A stretch of 45,689 nucleotides of DNA from Pelagibacterales bacterium SAG-MED49. GTDB lineage: Bacteria > Pseudomonadota > Alphaproteobacteria > Pelagibacterales > Pelagibacteraceae. The stretch spans positions 1 to 45,689 of the forward strand of contig JACWEQ010000010.1 of the NCBI GenBank assembly GCA_014653365.1, read 5' to 3'. Positions 28,253-37,245 of the stretch are shown one piece after another. A model generated the notes under the pieces. That model was given only the letters and a program-made list of their open reading frames with translations. It was not told the DNA's origin and made no database searches. Within the stretch, counting starts at the first letter, position 1. The number at the start of each line of letters is the position of its first letter. The position numbers and the translations under genes were made by a program.

Positions 28253-30211
28253 TTGAGCAAACTACACAATGATCTAGCTAATTGCATCAGATTTTTATCA
28301 ATTGATGCAGTACAAAAGGCAAATTCTGGGCATCCTGGGATGCCAATGGGTATGGCTGATGTCGTAACCGTTTTATTTAAAAATTTTCTAAGATTTAATC
28401 CAAAAAATCCAGATTGGTTAAATAGAGATAGATTTGTTCTATCAGCAGGACATGGCTCCATGCTGCTCTACTCTTTATTATACTTAACTGGATATAAAAG
28501 TATTTCTCTTAATGATATTAAAAAGTTTAGGAAACTTAAATCGATATGTGCAGGGCACCCAGAATACCATCCTAAAACTGGCATCGAAACTACAACGGGA
28601 CCTCTTGGTCAAGGGATAGCTAACGCGGTTGGTTTGGCAATTGGTGAAGAAATTTTAAAGAGAAAGCTAGGTAAAGAAATTGTAAACCATAAAACATACG
28701 TTGTAGCAGGTGATGGCTGCTTAATGGAGGGAATAAGTCACGAAGCAATGAGTTTGGCTGGGCATTTAAAGCTTAAAAATTTAGTAATGCTTTTTGATAA
28801 TAATTCGATATCAATTGATGGACCAACTAGTTTGGCAGTGTCAGATAATTTTAAAAAAAGATTTGAAAGCTATGGCTGGAACTACATTCTTATTAATGGG
28901 CATGATGAAAAAGAAATTTTTAAAGCATTAAAAAAAGTTCAAAATTCAAAAAAACCAACTGTCATTTCCTGTAAAACTAAAATTGGTTATGGTTCACCAA
29001 ATAAATCTGGAAAATCATCTTCACATGGTAGTCCTTTAGGCTTAGAGGAAATAAAACTTGTTAGGAAAAGTTTAAACTGGAATCACAAACCTTTTCAAAT
29101 TCCAAGAAAAATTTTAAGTGAATGGAAAAAGATTGGTAAAAAATGTGAGCAAATCAATGCCAAATGGGACAAGGTTTATAAAAATAGAAAGGAAAAAATA
29201 GATAAAATTTTAAAAAACAATTTTACGAAAATTCTTAAAAAAGAAAAACAAGTTGCTATAAATGAAAATAAAAGCATAGCTTCAAGGAAATCTTCTGAAT
29301 TGACTCTTAATGCACTTACAAAGGAAAACAATACTTTAATTGGAGGTTCTGCAGATTTAGCGGGTTCCAACAATACTAAAACTAAACATCATAAAATAAT
29401 CAAGCCTAATGATTTTAATGGGGATTATATTCACTATGGTGTAAGGGAGCATGCCATGAGTGGAATAATGAATGGGCTTTCTCTTCATAGTAATTTTATA
29501 CCTTACGGTGGTACATTTTTAATATTTTCAGATTACTGCAAACCATCAATAAGATTATCAGCATTAATGAAGCAAAGAGTTGTTTATGTAATGACACATG
29601 ATTCAATTGGACTTGGAGAAGACGGACCAACTCACCAACCAATTGAGCAATTATCAGGCTTAAGATCTATTCCAAATCTTAATGTTTTTAGACCCGCAGA
29701 TAGAATGGAGACTATTGAATGTTGGCAACAAGCATTAAAAAGCTCAAAAACACCCAGTGTTTTATCTTTAACAAGACAAAACTTAGATCCAATCAGAAAA
29801 GAATACTCAAATATTAATAAATGTTCTTTAGGTGCTTATGAGATTTTAAGAACTAGAAAAAAGATTAATTTAACTATATTTGCAAGTGGTTCTGAAGTTA
29901 GCTTAGCAATTGAAGCTAGCCACAAATTGGCCAAAGATAAAATATACTCTAAAGTTATATCAATGCCATGCCAAGATCTTTTTGATCAGCAACCAGTCTC
30001 GTATAAGAAAAAAATTCTTGATGAGACCAACATCAAAATTTCTGTTGAAGCAGCATCTACAGATTGTTGGAAAAAGTATGTTGGCAATAATGGTTTAACT
30101 TTTGGAATTGATGCATTTGGTAAAAGTGCACCTTATAAAGAGATTTATAAACATTTTGGTTTAACTGCAGTGAATATTGCAAATAAATCAAAAAAATTGA
30201 TTAGAAAGTAA
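28253..30211 (+). CDS. tkt: Transketolase
   Basis: Transketolase moves two-carbon units between sugar phosphates using thiamine diphosphate, linking the pentose phosphate pathway with glycolysis. It has ANSGHPGMPMGM near residue 23, the ThDP motif GDGCLMEGISHEAMSLAGH with the later NN, and the EHAMSGIMNG and GPTHQPIEQL blocks. The start is TTG at 28253, with AGGA 6 bases upstream; no ATG precedes the conserved N-terminus. At 652 residues it is full length. It leads a plus-strand operon with gap, pgk and fba. Confidence 0.96.
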   Translation: MSKLHNDLANCIRFLSIDAVQKANSGHPGMPMGMADVVTVLFKNFLRFNPKNPDWLNRDRFVLSAGHGSMLLYSLLYLTGYKSISLNDIKKFRKLKSICAGHPEYHPKTGIETTTGPLGQGIANAVGLAIGEEILKRKLGKEIVNHKTYVVAGDGCLMEGISHEAMSLAGHLKLKNLVMLFDNNSISIDGPTSLAVSDNFKKRFESYGWNYILINGHDEKEIFKALKKVQNSKKPTVISCKTKIGYGSPNKSGKSSSHGSPLGLEEIKLVRKSLNWNHKPFQIPRKILSEWKKIGKKCEQINAKWDKVYKNRKEKIDKILKNNFTKILKKEKQVAINENKSIASRKSSELTLNALTKENNTLIGGSADLAGSNNTKTKHHKIIKPNDFNGDYIHYGVREHAMSGIMNGLSLHSNFIPYGGTFLIFSDYCKPSIRLSALMKQRVVYVMTHDSIGLGEDGPTHQPIEQLSGLRSIPNLNVFRPADRMETIECWQQALKSSKTPSVLSLTRQNLDPIRKEYSNINKCSLGAYEILRTRKKINLTIFASGSEVSLAIEASHKLAKDKIYSKVISMPCQDLFDQQPVSYKKKILDETNIKISVEAASTDCWKKYVGNNGLTFGIDAFGKSAPYKEIYKHFGLTAVNIANKSKKLIRK

Positions 30212-30213
30212 AT

Positions 30214-31221
30214 ATGGCAATAAATGTTGGTATTAATGGAATGGGAAGAATTGGCCGAATGGTAATTAGGGCAATTGTTGAAAGTAAAAATGAGAATATA
30301 AAAATAAAACACATCAACAACAGATCTAATTCGGAGGCAAGCTGTGGCTTAATTAAGTATGATTCTGTTCATGGAAAGTTTAATGCTAATTTAGATTTTG
30401 ATGAAAATCATTTAATTATAAATAAAGATAAAATTACATTTACCCAAGAGTCAAAAATTGAAGATATTAAGTGGAAGAAATTTGATGTTGATTACGTTTT
30501 TGAATGTACTGGAAAATTTAATTCAAAAGAAAAACTAATGGCACATATTAATAATGGTGCAAAAAAAGTAATTGTTTCTGCACCCTGTAAAAATGCCGAT
30601 AAAACAATTGTTTTTGGAGTGAATGAAGATGTGCTTACAAAAAATGATCAAATAATTTCTGCTGCATCATGTACTACTAATTGTTTAGCCCCAGTTGCAG
30701 ATGTTCTTCATAAAAATTTCGAAATTGAAAAAGGGTTTATGACTACAATTCACGCCTTTACAAGTGATCAGAGAATTTTAGATAATTCACATAAAGACCC
30801 TAGAAGAGCAAGATCTGCAAGCCAATCAATAGTCCCTACATCTACGGGGGCTTCAAAAGCTATTGGAGAAATAATTCCCTCCTTAAAAGGAAAACTAGAG
30901 GGTGTCGCCATGAGAGTTCCCACTCCTAATGTATCCCTTGTTGAATTAGTTTTTTGCACTAAAAAAGAAATTGATAAAGATAAAATTAATCAAGCTTTTA
31001 AGGAAGTATCAAATAACCAATTTAAAAAAGTAATAGAAATAACTTCAGAAAAACTAGTATCTATTGATTTTAATCACAATTCAGCCTCAGCAATTTTAGA
31101 CGCTTCTCTTACCAGTGTTGTTGGAAAAAACATGGGTAAAATCTCAGCTTGGTATGATAATGAGTGGGGTTTTTCAAATAGAATGTGTGATATAGCTGAG
31201 CATGTCCACAAAATCTCTTAA
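30214..31221 (+). CDS. gap: Glyceraldehyde-3-phosphate dehydrogenase, possibly NADP-linked
   Basis: GAPDH of 335 residues with Rossmann motif NGMGRIGR (8-15), catalytic Cys153 in ASCTTNC and C-terminal WYDNEWGFSNRM. Two cofactor positions are unusual. Where NAD enzymes have the Asp that binds the adenosine ribose, this has Asn36-Arg37 (INNRSN). Where they have Leu-Pro before His-Lys-Asp, this has Asn191-Ser192 (DNSHKD), as in chloroplast NADP enzymes (DASHRD). NADP(H) use is therefore plausible, fitting gluconeogenic flow. It lies 2 bases after tkt and overlaps pgk by one. Confidence 0.95.
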   Translation: MAINVGINGMGRIGRMVIRAIVESKNENIKIKHINNRSNSEASCGLIKYDSVHGKFNANLDFDENHLIINKDKITFTQESKIEDIKWKKFDVDYVFECTGKFNSKEKLMAHINNGAKKVIVSAPCKNADKTIVFGVNEDVLTKNDQIISAASCTTNCLAPVADVLHKNFEIEKGFMTTIHAFTSDQRILDNSHKDPRRARSASQSIVPTSTGASKAIGEIIPSLKGKLEGVAMRVPTPNVSLVELVFCTKKEIDKDKINQAFKEVSNNQFKKVIEITSEKLVSIDFNHNSASAILDASLTSVVGKNMGKISAWYDNEWGFSNRMCDIAEHVHKIS

Positions 31222-32399
31222 TGAAAAGCATCAAAGAAGAAAGAAATCTCAATGGTAAAAGAATATTACTCAGATTAGATTTAAATGTTCCTTTAGAAAA
31301 TGGAAAAATTATTGATGCTACAAGAATTGATAAAATTCTTCCCACTTTAAAATTTTTAATTTCACAAAATACAAAAATTATTATCTTATCTCATGTAGGT
31401 AGACCAAAAGGTAAAATTATAAATGAACTCTCACTTAAGCCAATATGTGAAGATTTGAAAAATAAATTAAATCAAAATGTGAAACTAATTAAAAAAAATA
31501 TAAACGAAATAAATAATGAAGATTTTTTCGATAATATTGATGAAAAAATTATTATGTTAGAAAATATTCGATTTTATTATGAAGAAGAAAAAAATGATCC
31601 TGAGTTTGCAAGACACCTTTCGCACTTAGCTGATATCTATGTTAACGATGCTTTTTCATGTTCTCATCGTGCACACTCGTCAATTCATGCAGTAACAAAT
31701 TTTTTACCTTCATATTCTGGATTACAATTTGATACCGAAGTTAATGCTTTAAAAAAAATTACTTCTGAAATTAAAAAACCTATAACCTGCATAATTGGAG
31801 GCTCAAAAGTTTCAACTAAAATCAATATAATTAAAAATTTAATACCTAAATTTGATAATATTATAATTGTAGGTGGAATGGCTAATAATATTATTAAATA
31901 CATGGGTAACAATATTGGAAAATCCTTACAAGAAGATAGCTCTGATTCAATTATACAAGAAATTTTTTCACTTTCAGAGACAAGGAACTGTAAAATTATA
32001 TACCCTCAAGATGTTATCGTAGGAAAGAATTTATATGGGACTCCTCAAATAAAAGAATTAAATGAAGTCTTATCAGATGAAATGATTTTAGATATTGGCC
32101 CAAAAACTATAAGTGTGATTAATAATATTATTGATGAAAGTAATACTATTTTATGGAATGGCCCTGCTGGATATTTTGAAAATCCTAACTTTGCTAATGG
32201 TAGTATTGAAATTGCCAAGAAGATAATTGAAAATAATAAATCTAGTAAAATCTATTCAGTTGCTGGAGGAGGAGACACAGTTTCATTGTTAAATAGTTTA
32301 AATTCAATAAATGATTTTAATTTTGTTTCAACTGCTGGTGGAGCCTTCTTGGAATATCTTGAAGGTAAAGAACTTCCTGGTATAAAAGCTCTAAATTAA
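31221..32399 (+). CDS. pgk: Phosphoglycerate kinase
   Basis: Pgk transfers phosphate between 1,3-bisphosphoglycerate and ADP. Typical stretches are LRLDLNVPLENGKI near the start, ILSHVGRPKGK, NDAFSCSHRAHSS, the hinge and nucleotide site GGSKVSTKI, and the terminal GGGDTVSLLN and STAGGAFLEYLEGK. At 392 residues the length is normal. Its ATG overlaps the gap stop (TAATG) and fba starts 1 base after its stop, so the three are one transcript. Confidence 0.96.
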   Translation: MKSIKEERNLNGKRILLRLDLNVPLENGKIIDATRIDKILPTLKFLISQNTKIIILSHVGRPKGKIINELSLKPICEDLKNKLNQNVKLIKKNINEINNEDFFDNIDEKIIMLENIRFYYEEEKNDPEFARHLSHLADIYVNDAFSCSHRAHSSIHAVTNFLPSYSGLQFDTEVNALKKITSEIKKPITCIIGGSKVSTKINIIKNLIPKFDNIIIVGGMANNIIKYMGNNIGKSLQEDSSDSIIQEIFSLSETRNCKIIYPQDVIVGKNLYGTPQIKELNEVLSDEMILDIGPKTISVINNIIDESNTILWNGPAGYFENPNFANGSIEIAKKIIENNKSSKIYSVAGGGDTVSLLNSLNSINDFNFVSTAGGAFLEYLEGKELPGIKALN

Positions 32400-32400
32400 T

Positions 32401-33411
32401 ATGTCAGAACTTAATAAAATCGCTTTAAGAATTCTTTCAAACGGCAAAGGTATACTTGCAGCTGATGAAAGTAATGGAACAATGACAAAAAGATTAGATT
32501 CAGTTAATATTCCATCAACACCAGAAAATAGACTTATTTTTAGAGAAGCCCTTTTTTCAGCAAATAGCATGAGAGACTGTATTGGTGGTGTTATTTTATA
32601 TGATGAAACAATCAATCAAACATCAAATCTTGGAAAAACAATCGCTTCTATGATCTCAGAAACAGGAGCTGTCCCAGGAATTAAAGTAGATACTGGTGCA
32701 AAAAATTTAGCAAATTCATTAGATGAGAAAATTACCGAAGGGTTAGATGGACTAAGAGAAAGATTAAAAAAATATTACGACCTTGGCGCAAGATTTACAA
32801 AATGGAGAGGGGTTTATAATATTGGTGAAAAATATCCCAGTAAACTTGCAATTAATTCTAACGCTCACGCACTAGCAAGATATTCTGCGCTAGTACAAGA
32901 GTGTGGAATGGTTCCAATAGTAGAACCAGAAGTATTAATGGATGGTAATCATTCAGCAGAGGATTGTTTAATAAAAACATCAGAAGTAATTCAAAAATGT
33001 TTTGAAGAGTTAATTATTCATAAAATTGATCTAACAGGTATAATTTTAAAGCCAAATATGATCCTTGCAGGGAATGAATCAAAAAATAAAATCACTAACG
33101 AAGAGGTTGCTTCTAAAACAATAGAATGCCTTAAAAAATCTGTTCCAAATGAGGTTCCTGGAATTGCCTTTTTGTCTGGTGGTCAATCAGAAGTTGAGGC
33201 AACAGAAAATTTAAATCTAATTAATAAAAGTAATAACACTAATTTTATAATGACCTATTCATACGGAAGAGCTCTTCAACAAAGTGCTTTAAAATTCTGG
33301 TCAAAAGACATTAAAAATATTGAAGGAACTCAAAAGGTTTTTAATCATAGAGCAAAAATGAATACTCTAGCTGCTCAAGGAAAATGGTCAATTGAGCTTG
33401 AAAATAAGTAA
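32401..33411 (+). CDS. fba: Fructose-bisphosphate aldolase, class I
   Basis: Class I (Schiff-base, metal-free) aldolase of the animal and plant type, 336 residues. Motifs: GILAADESNGTMTKRL near 17, VDTGAK, the ARFTKWRGVY block and the Schiff-base lysine Lys217 in IILKPNM. Many bacteria use the zinc-dependent class II enzyme; a metal-free enzyme saves zinc or iron. It catalyses both aldol cleavage and, in gluconeogenesis, condensation. The 3' end overlaps thiE by 20 bases. Confidence 0.95.
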   Translation: MSELNKIALRILSNGKGILAADESNGTMTKRLDSVNIPSTPENRLIFREALFSANSMRDCIGGVILYDETINQTSNLGKTIASMISETGAVPGIKVDTGAKNLANSLDEKITEGLDGLRERLKKYYDLGARFTKWRGVYNIGEKYPSKLAINSNAHALARYSALVQECGMVPIVEPEVLMDGNHSAEDCLIKTSEVIQKCFEELIIHKIDLTGIILKPNMILAGNESKNKITNEEVASKTIECLKKSVPNEVPGIAFLSGGQSEVEATENLNLINKSNNTNFIMTYSYGRALQQSALKFWSKDIKNIEGTQKVFNHRAKMNTLAAQGKWSIELENK

Positions 33412-34012
33412 AAAAAGATTCATTTATCTTATTTCTCCGAATAATATTTACACCCGGTTCTACCAAGATTTAAGAGAAGTCTTAAGTACTGGCAAAGTTA
33501 GTTTTTTTCAACTTAGGCTTAAAAAATACTCATTAAAAAATAAGATTTTAATTGGAAGAAAAATAAACCTAATCTGTAAAAAGTATCATGTAAAATTTTT
33601 AGTAAATGATGATCCGTCACTTGCAAAAAAACTTAATGCTGACGGTTGCCATTTAGGTCAAAAAGATACCCGTATTAATGAAGCGAGAAAAATTATTGGA
33701 AACAAAATAATAGGTATTACATGTCATAATTCAATTAAATTAGCAAAAGCTGCTATTAAAGAAAAAGTAAGCTATATTGCTTTTGGAGCTTTTTTTTCAA
33801 CTAAAACAAAAAATGTTAATTACAGAGCTACAACAAAAGTTTTGAATAAAGCAAAAAAATTAACCAAAACCCCAATAGTTGCAATTGGAGGTATAAATAA
33901 TTACAATTATAAAAAACTGTTATTGAACAATGCTAATTTATTAGCTATTTCAAGCTACGTTTGGAATAATAAAAAATATAAACCCTTAGAAGCTATAGAA
34001 AAACTTAAATGA
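33392..34012 (+). CDS. thiE: Thiamine phosphate synthase
   Basis: ThiE joins HMP diphosphate to the thiazole phosphate. The 206-residue TIM barrel has FFQLRLK near 39, LVNDDPSLA, DGCHLGQKD (about 84-92), the phosphate loop with GAFFSTKTK and the IGGI motif near 170. The start is TTG at 33392, inside the fba coding region; a second TTG at 33398 is also possible. thiE is not a usual partner of glycolytic genes; its overlaps on both sides (20 bases with fba, 4 with efp) lock it into this operon. TenI is a related alternative. Confidence 0.88.
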   Translation: MSLKISKKRFIYLISPNNIYTRFYQDLREVLSTGKVSFFQLRLKKYSLKNKILIGRKINLICKKYHVKFLVNDDPSLAKKLNADGCHLGQKDTRINEARKIIGNKIIGITCHNSIKLAKAAIKEKVSYIAFGAFFSTKTKNVNYRATTKVLNKAKKLTKTPIVAIGGINNYNYKKLLLNNANLLAISSYVWNNKKYKPLEAIEKLK

Positions 34013-34569
34013 AAATTAATGCTGGTGAAATTAGAGTAGGAATGCTTTTAGAATATAAAAATGACTTGTGGCAAGTTCTAAAAACTCAACATGTAAAACC
34101 AGGTAAAGGTGGAGCATTTGCCCAAGTTGAAATGAAGAGTGTTGGAAAAAACACTAAACTAAATGAAAGATTTAGATCTAGTGAAACTGTTGAAAAAGCA
34201 TCACTTGAAGAAAACAATTTGAATTATTTGTATGCTGATGAAAATAATTATGTTTTTATGGATCCAAAAACATTTGAACAAATAGAAATTAAAAAAGAAA
34301 TTATTGGTGATAAAGGAAAATTACTTACTGAAAATCTTGAAGTATCTATAAGTTTTTATAATGAAAACCCAATTTCTATTGAGCTTCCAAACCAAGTCAC
34401 ATGTAGAATAGAAACTACAGATGTTGCATTAAAAGGACAAACAGTTTCGTCATCTTATAAACCTGCAACACTAGATAATGGTTTAGGTATTCAAGTCCCT
34501 CCCTTTATCGACTCAGGTGATGAAGTAATTATTGATACTAGAACTTTAGAATATATAAAAAAAATATAA
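34009..34569 (+). CDS. efp: Translation elongation factor P
   Basis: EF-P rescues ribosomes stalled at polyproline. The 186-residue protein has three beta-barrel domains. The modification loop reads VKPGKGGAF with Lys33 at the tip, the residue beta-lysylated in E. coli. The C-terminal block DNGLGIQVPPFI.. and DTRT are standard. EpmA/EpmB modification genes are not in the window. The ATG overlaps the thiE stop (ATGA) and suhB follows after 5 bases, the efp-suhB pair being common in alphaproteobacteria. Confidence 0.95.
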   Translation: MKINAGEIRVGMLLEYKNDLWQVLKTQHVKPGKGGAFAQVEMKSVGKNTKLNERFRSSETVEKASLEENNLNYLYADENNYVFMDPKTFEQIEIKKEIIGDKGKLLTENLEVSISFYNENPISIELPNQVTCRIETTDVALKGQTVSSSYKPATLDNGLGIQVPPFIDSGDEVIIDTRTLEYIKKI

Positions 34570-34574
34570 ACTTA

Positions 34575-35315
34575 ATGATTTCTATTTCCGCAAATCTCAA
34601 CATAATGATTAAGGCTGTAGAAAAGGCATCAAAATCAATAATCAGAGATTTTGGAGAAGTTGAAAAATTACAAGTATCAAAAAAGGGTCCTTACGATTTT
34701 GTCACAAAAACAGACAAACATGTTGAAAAAATTTTAATTGAAGAATTATCAAATACTAAAAAAAATTACTCATTTATAACTGAAGAAACTGGAACTATTA
34801 AAAATAAAGACCAAGAAAATATCTGGATAATTGATCCAATTGATGGAACAACAAACTTTCTCCATGGAATACCCCACTTTGCGATTTGTATTGCCCATCA
34901 ATCAAAAGGTGAAATTTTGAGTGGATTAATTTATGACCCAATTAAAGATGAGATGTTTTTTGCTGAAAAAGATAGAGGGGCTTATTTAAACAATCAAAGA
35001 TTAAGAGTTTCCAAAAAAAGTTCCTTGGATGATTGTTTGTTTTCAAGTAATCGTGAAGGTGTAAAATTTAGCGATTTAAACATGAGATGCAGTGGGTGTG
35101 CCGCATTAGATCTCGCATATGTCGCGTCTGGTAGATTAGATGGTTTTTTTCAAAATAAAATTAATCTTTGGGACATAGCTGCTGGAATAATATTGGTAAA
35201 AGAAGCAGGTGGAATAGTCAACGATATTGATAAATTTGATATAAATAAAATTAATATCACTGCCTCCAGTGATGCAATAAACTCTAAATTGTTAAAAAAT
35301 ATTCAAAATTATTAA
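34575..35315 (+). CDS. suhB: Inositol monophosphatase family protein (SuhB-like)
   Basis: A 246-residue Mg-dependent phosphatase of the inositol monophosphatase family; in E. coli SuhB also acts in ribosomal RNA transcription complexes. Metal-binding motifs are FITEETG (about 70-76, Glu), WIIDPIDGTTNF (about 85-96) and WDIAAGIILVKEAGG (about 196-210). Length is normal. It is the last gene of the tkt operon. Whether it acts mainly on inositol phosphate or in RNA processing here is not visible. Confidence 0.93.
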   Translation: MISISANLNIMIKAVEKASKSIIRDFGEVEKLQVSKKGPYDFVTKTDKHVEKILIEELSNTKKNYSFITEETGTIKNKDQENIWIIDPIDGTTNFLHGIPHFAICIAHQSKGEILSGLIYDPIKDEMFFAEKDRGAYLNNQRLRVSKKSSLDDCLFSSNREGVKFSDLNMRCSGCAALDLAYVASGRLDGFFQNKINLWDIAAGIILVKEAGGIVNDIDKFDINKINITASSDAINSKLLKNIQNY

Positions 35316-35429
35316 CCTAAAAATCATTTTTTTAATGAAGAATATGACAGTTAATTCTGATAATACCTTAAAACATATGCTTATTAAATTGCTTGATAAT
35401 ATCGTTATTTAGAATATTTATCATATCAA

Positions 35430-36815
35430 ATGGCTCCAAAAAAAAAAACTAAGCACTCTAGTGAAGGTGAAGGTGAAATTGATCTTAGACAATTATCCAT
35501 ACAATTATGGTACAATAGAAAATTAATATTTTTTGGTACAATCTTTGTTGCTCTAATTTCATTACTTATTGTATTTCTAACTAATAAAACTTTTTCTAGT
35601 AATAAACAAAGCTATGTTTTGACCATTTTAAGTGGTGATCTTGGAGAAAATAATTCACGTATTGTTTCAGCTTTAAAATCGAGAGAATACATAAGTGATA
35701 CATTATTAAAATTGGGTTTAGAAATAGATCCAGCCCAAATAAACAATAATCTAATTATACAAAATAAAACAAACCCTCTTAAAGAGAGTTTGCAAGAGAG
35801 GATAATATCGCTTGAGGATAAGGACATCAAAAATTTAGCTCTTTCATCTAACGAGTTAACCTCAATAATTGAAAGTTTAAATGATAAAAGTGAAAATGTA
35901 ATATCAATTAAATTCTTTCACTTGCCCTTAAGTATGTCATATGAGCAAGCAAATGATTTTTTAATTACTTTAACCGACAGTGTAAATGAAAAAATTCTTT
36001 TACGTACAAATCGAGAAAATCTTAATCTTAATAGTATTAATACAAAAGATTTTGAAAATTATTTCAATACATATGAACAGCTTGCACGTTACACTGATAT
36101 GATAAACACTATTCAAACTAATGTAAGTATCATGCGACGTAATTATGAGGATTTATTAATTGGTATTGATCTTAGTGAATATTCTAATTTAGCAAATATA
36201 TCTCAAAAATTACTTTACGAACTCTCAAAAAATTTAGGAAATACAATTGCAATAGATACTTTGAATATTAATATATCTAATAAAAATAGAGACATAGAAG
36301 ACTTAAAAGAAAGCTTAGAAATTCTAAACTCAGAGCAATCTGTAAATATCAATACTGGGAAACAAAAAAATATTGATGAACAAATGACTAATAATACAAC
36401 ACAATTAGATGGTGCAATTTTCGATAAAATTTTAAATCTTGGAAGTGAAGTAAGTTTAATTACTTTTAGATTAAATACTTTGTCAAAAATACAAATTCTT
36501 CAAAGTGAGAGAAATGCCCTTATTAAGCAAAAAGATTTACTTGATTTACCCATGCAACTGGGACAAGAAGAGTTAACAATTGAAAACGTTGGAAAAAGAA
36601 TTAAATTATTATCCTATAAATTAAATGAACTCATTAAGCAGGTGCGTAACTTTACTCAACCAAGAGCTGCCTTAGAAGTCATAAAAAACCCAGAACTGGT
36701 TGTGCTTAAATCAAGAACTATAATTAAGATGGCAACACATATTACTATTTTAACTTTACTAGGTTTCTTTATTCTATCAATATTTTCATTGTTACTTCCA
36801 TCCCGTAAAAATTAA
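35430..36815 (+). CDS. Wzz/GumC-like polysaccharide chain-length regulator
   Basis: A 461-residue inner-membrane protein with the Wzz layout: a short charged N-terminus and EIDLRQLSIQLWYNRK stretch (about 16-31), first helix about 32-50, a long periplasmic helical region, and a second helix about 434-456. No tyrosine-kinase domain follows, unlike full GumC/Wzc. Such proteins set the length of O-antigen or capsule chains made by Wzy, and it could act with the ligase and WecA-type genes at the right end, 7-9 kb away. It stands alone between suhB and rpmE. Confidence 0.8.
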   Translation: MAPKKKTKHSSEGEGEIDLRQLSIQLWYNRKLIFFGTIFVALISLLIVFLTNKTFSSNKQSYVLTILSGDLGENNSRIVSALKSREYISDTLLKLGLEIDPAQINNNLIIQNKTNPLKESLQERIISLEDKDIKNLALSSNELTSIIESLNDKSENVISIKFFHLPLSMSYEQANDFLITLTDSVNEKILLRTNRENLNLNSINTKDFENYFNTYEQLARYTDMINTIQTNVSIMRRNYEDLLIGIDLSEYSNLANISQKLLYELSKNLGNTIAIDTLNINISNKNRDIEDLKESLEILNSEQSVNINTGKQKNIDEQMTNNTTQLDGAIFDKILNLGSEVSLITFRLNTLSKIQILQSERNALIKQKDLLDLPMQLGQEELTIENVGKRIKLLSYKLNELIKQVRNFTQPRAALEVIKNPELVVLKSRTIIKMATHITILTLLGFFILSIFSLLLPSRKN

Positions 36816-36828
36816 ATTTTTAATTATC

Positions 36829-36851
36829 TACTTAATATAAATAAGTATTTT
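36829..36851 (+). terminator. Weak candidate terminator after the Wzz-like gene
   Basis: TACTTA (36829-36834) and TAAGTA (36842-36847) form a 6-bp stem with a 7-base loop followed by TTTT, 13 bases after the stop codon. The stem is AT-rich and short, so it may be chance. Confidence 0.3.
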
Positions 36852-36986
36852 AAAAAAAACTTAATCTTAGATTTTGGAAATTTTATAAACAATATATATT
36901 AATCTTAAACTTTAAGTAAATAGTCGATATATTCCCTAGTTTTAATCCTTAAAAGTACTAATTTTTACCAAACTTTTAATTGTTTT

Positions 36987-37007
36987 GAAAAATTTTTTTG
37001 CTATAAG
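36987..37007 (+). promoter_or_regulatory. Candidate rpmE promoter giving a leaderless mRNA
   Basis: TATAAG at 37002-37007 ends 7 bases before the L31 ATG (37015), with a T-rich segment upstream that could hold a poor -35 (TTGTTT at the 5' side). Transcription would begin at or next to the ATG. No Shine-Dalgarno site is present. Function is inferred from spacing only. Confidence 0.4.
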
Positions 37008-37014
37008 TCTCGTC

Positions 37015-37245
37015 ATGAAAAAAAATATGCATCCTAATTACCATAACATTAAAGTTGAAATGACTGACGGAACTCAGTTTGAAACAAAATCAACTTGGGG
37101 GAAAGAAGGAGAAGTTTTAAAATTAGAAATTGATCCAAAATCTCATTCTGCTTGGACTGGTGGAAAACAAAAATTAATGGATAAAGGTAGAATAAGTAAA
37201 TTTAATAAAAAATTTCAAAACTTCAAATCTGGTAGTAAAAATTAA
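37015..37245 (+). CDS. rpmE: Ribosomal protein bL31, zinc-free type
   Basis: bL31 of the large subunit, 76 residues. The N-terminal MKKNMHPNY and the late [20 protein letters not shown] match alphaproteobacterial L31. There is no cysteine, so it is the C-minus form that cannot bind zinc. I choose the ATG at 37015 because MKK-x-(I/M)HP is the family start; a frame-open start at 36985 adds ten non-conserved residues and precedes the likely promoter. Its stop overlaps the trcR start by one base. Confidence 0.94.
   Translation: MKKNMHPNYHNIKVEMTDGTQFETKSTWGKEGEVLKLEIDPKSHSAWTGGKQKLMDKGRISKFNKKFQNFKSGSKN

Noticed and set aside
35337..35414. A 25-codon frame between suhB and the Wzz-like gene
   Set aside because: No ribosome site, no recognisable motif and no more than chance length in AT-rich DNA.
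36985..37014. Upstream start for bL31
   Set aside because: The ten added residues are not family-like and the likely promoter lies within them.
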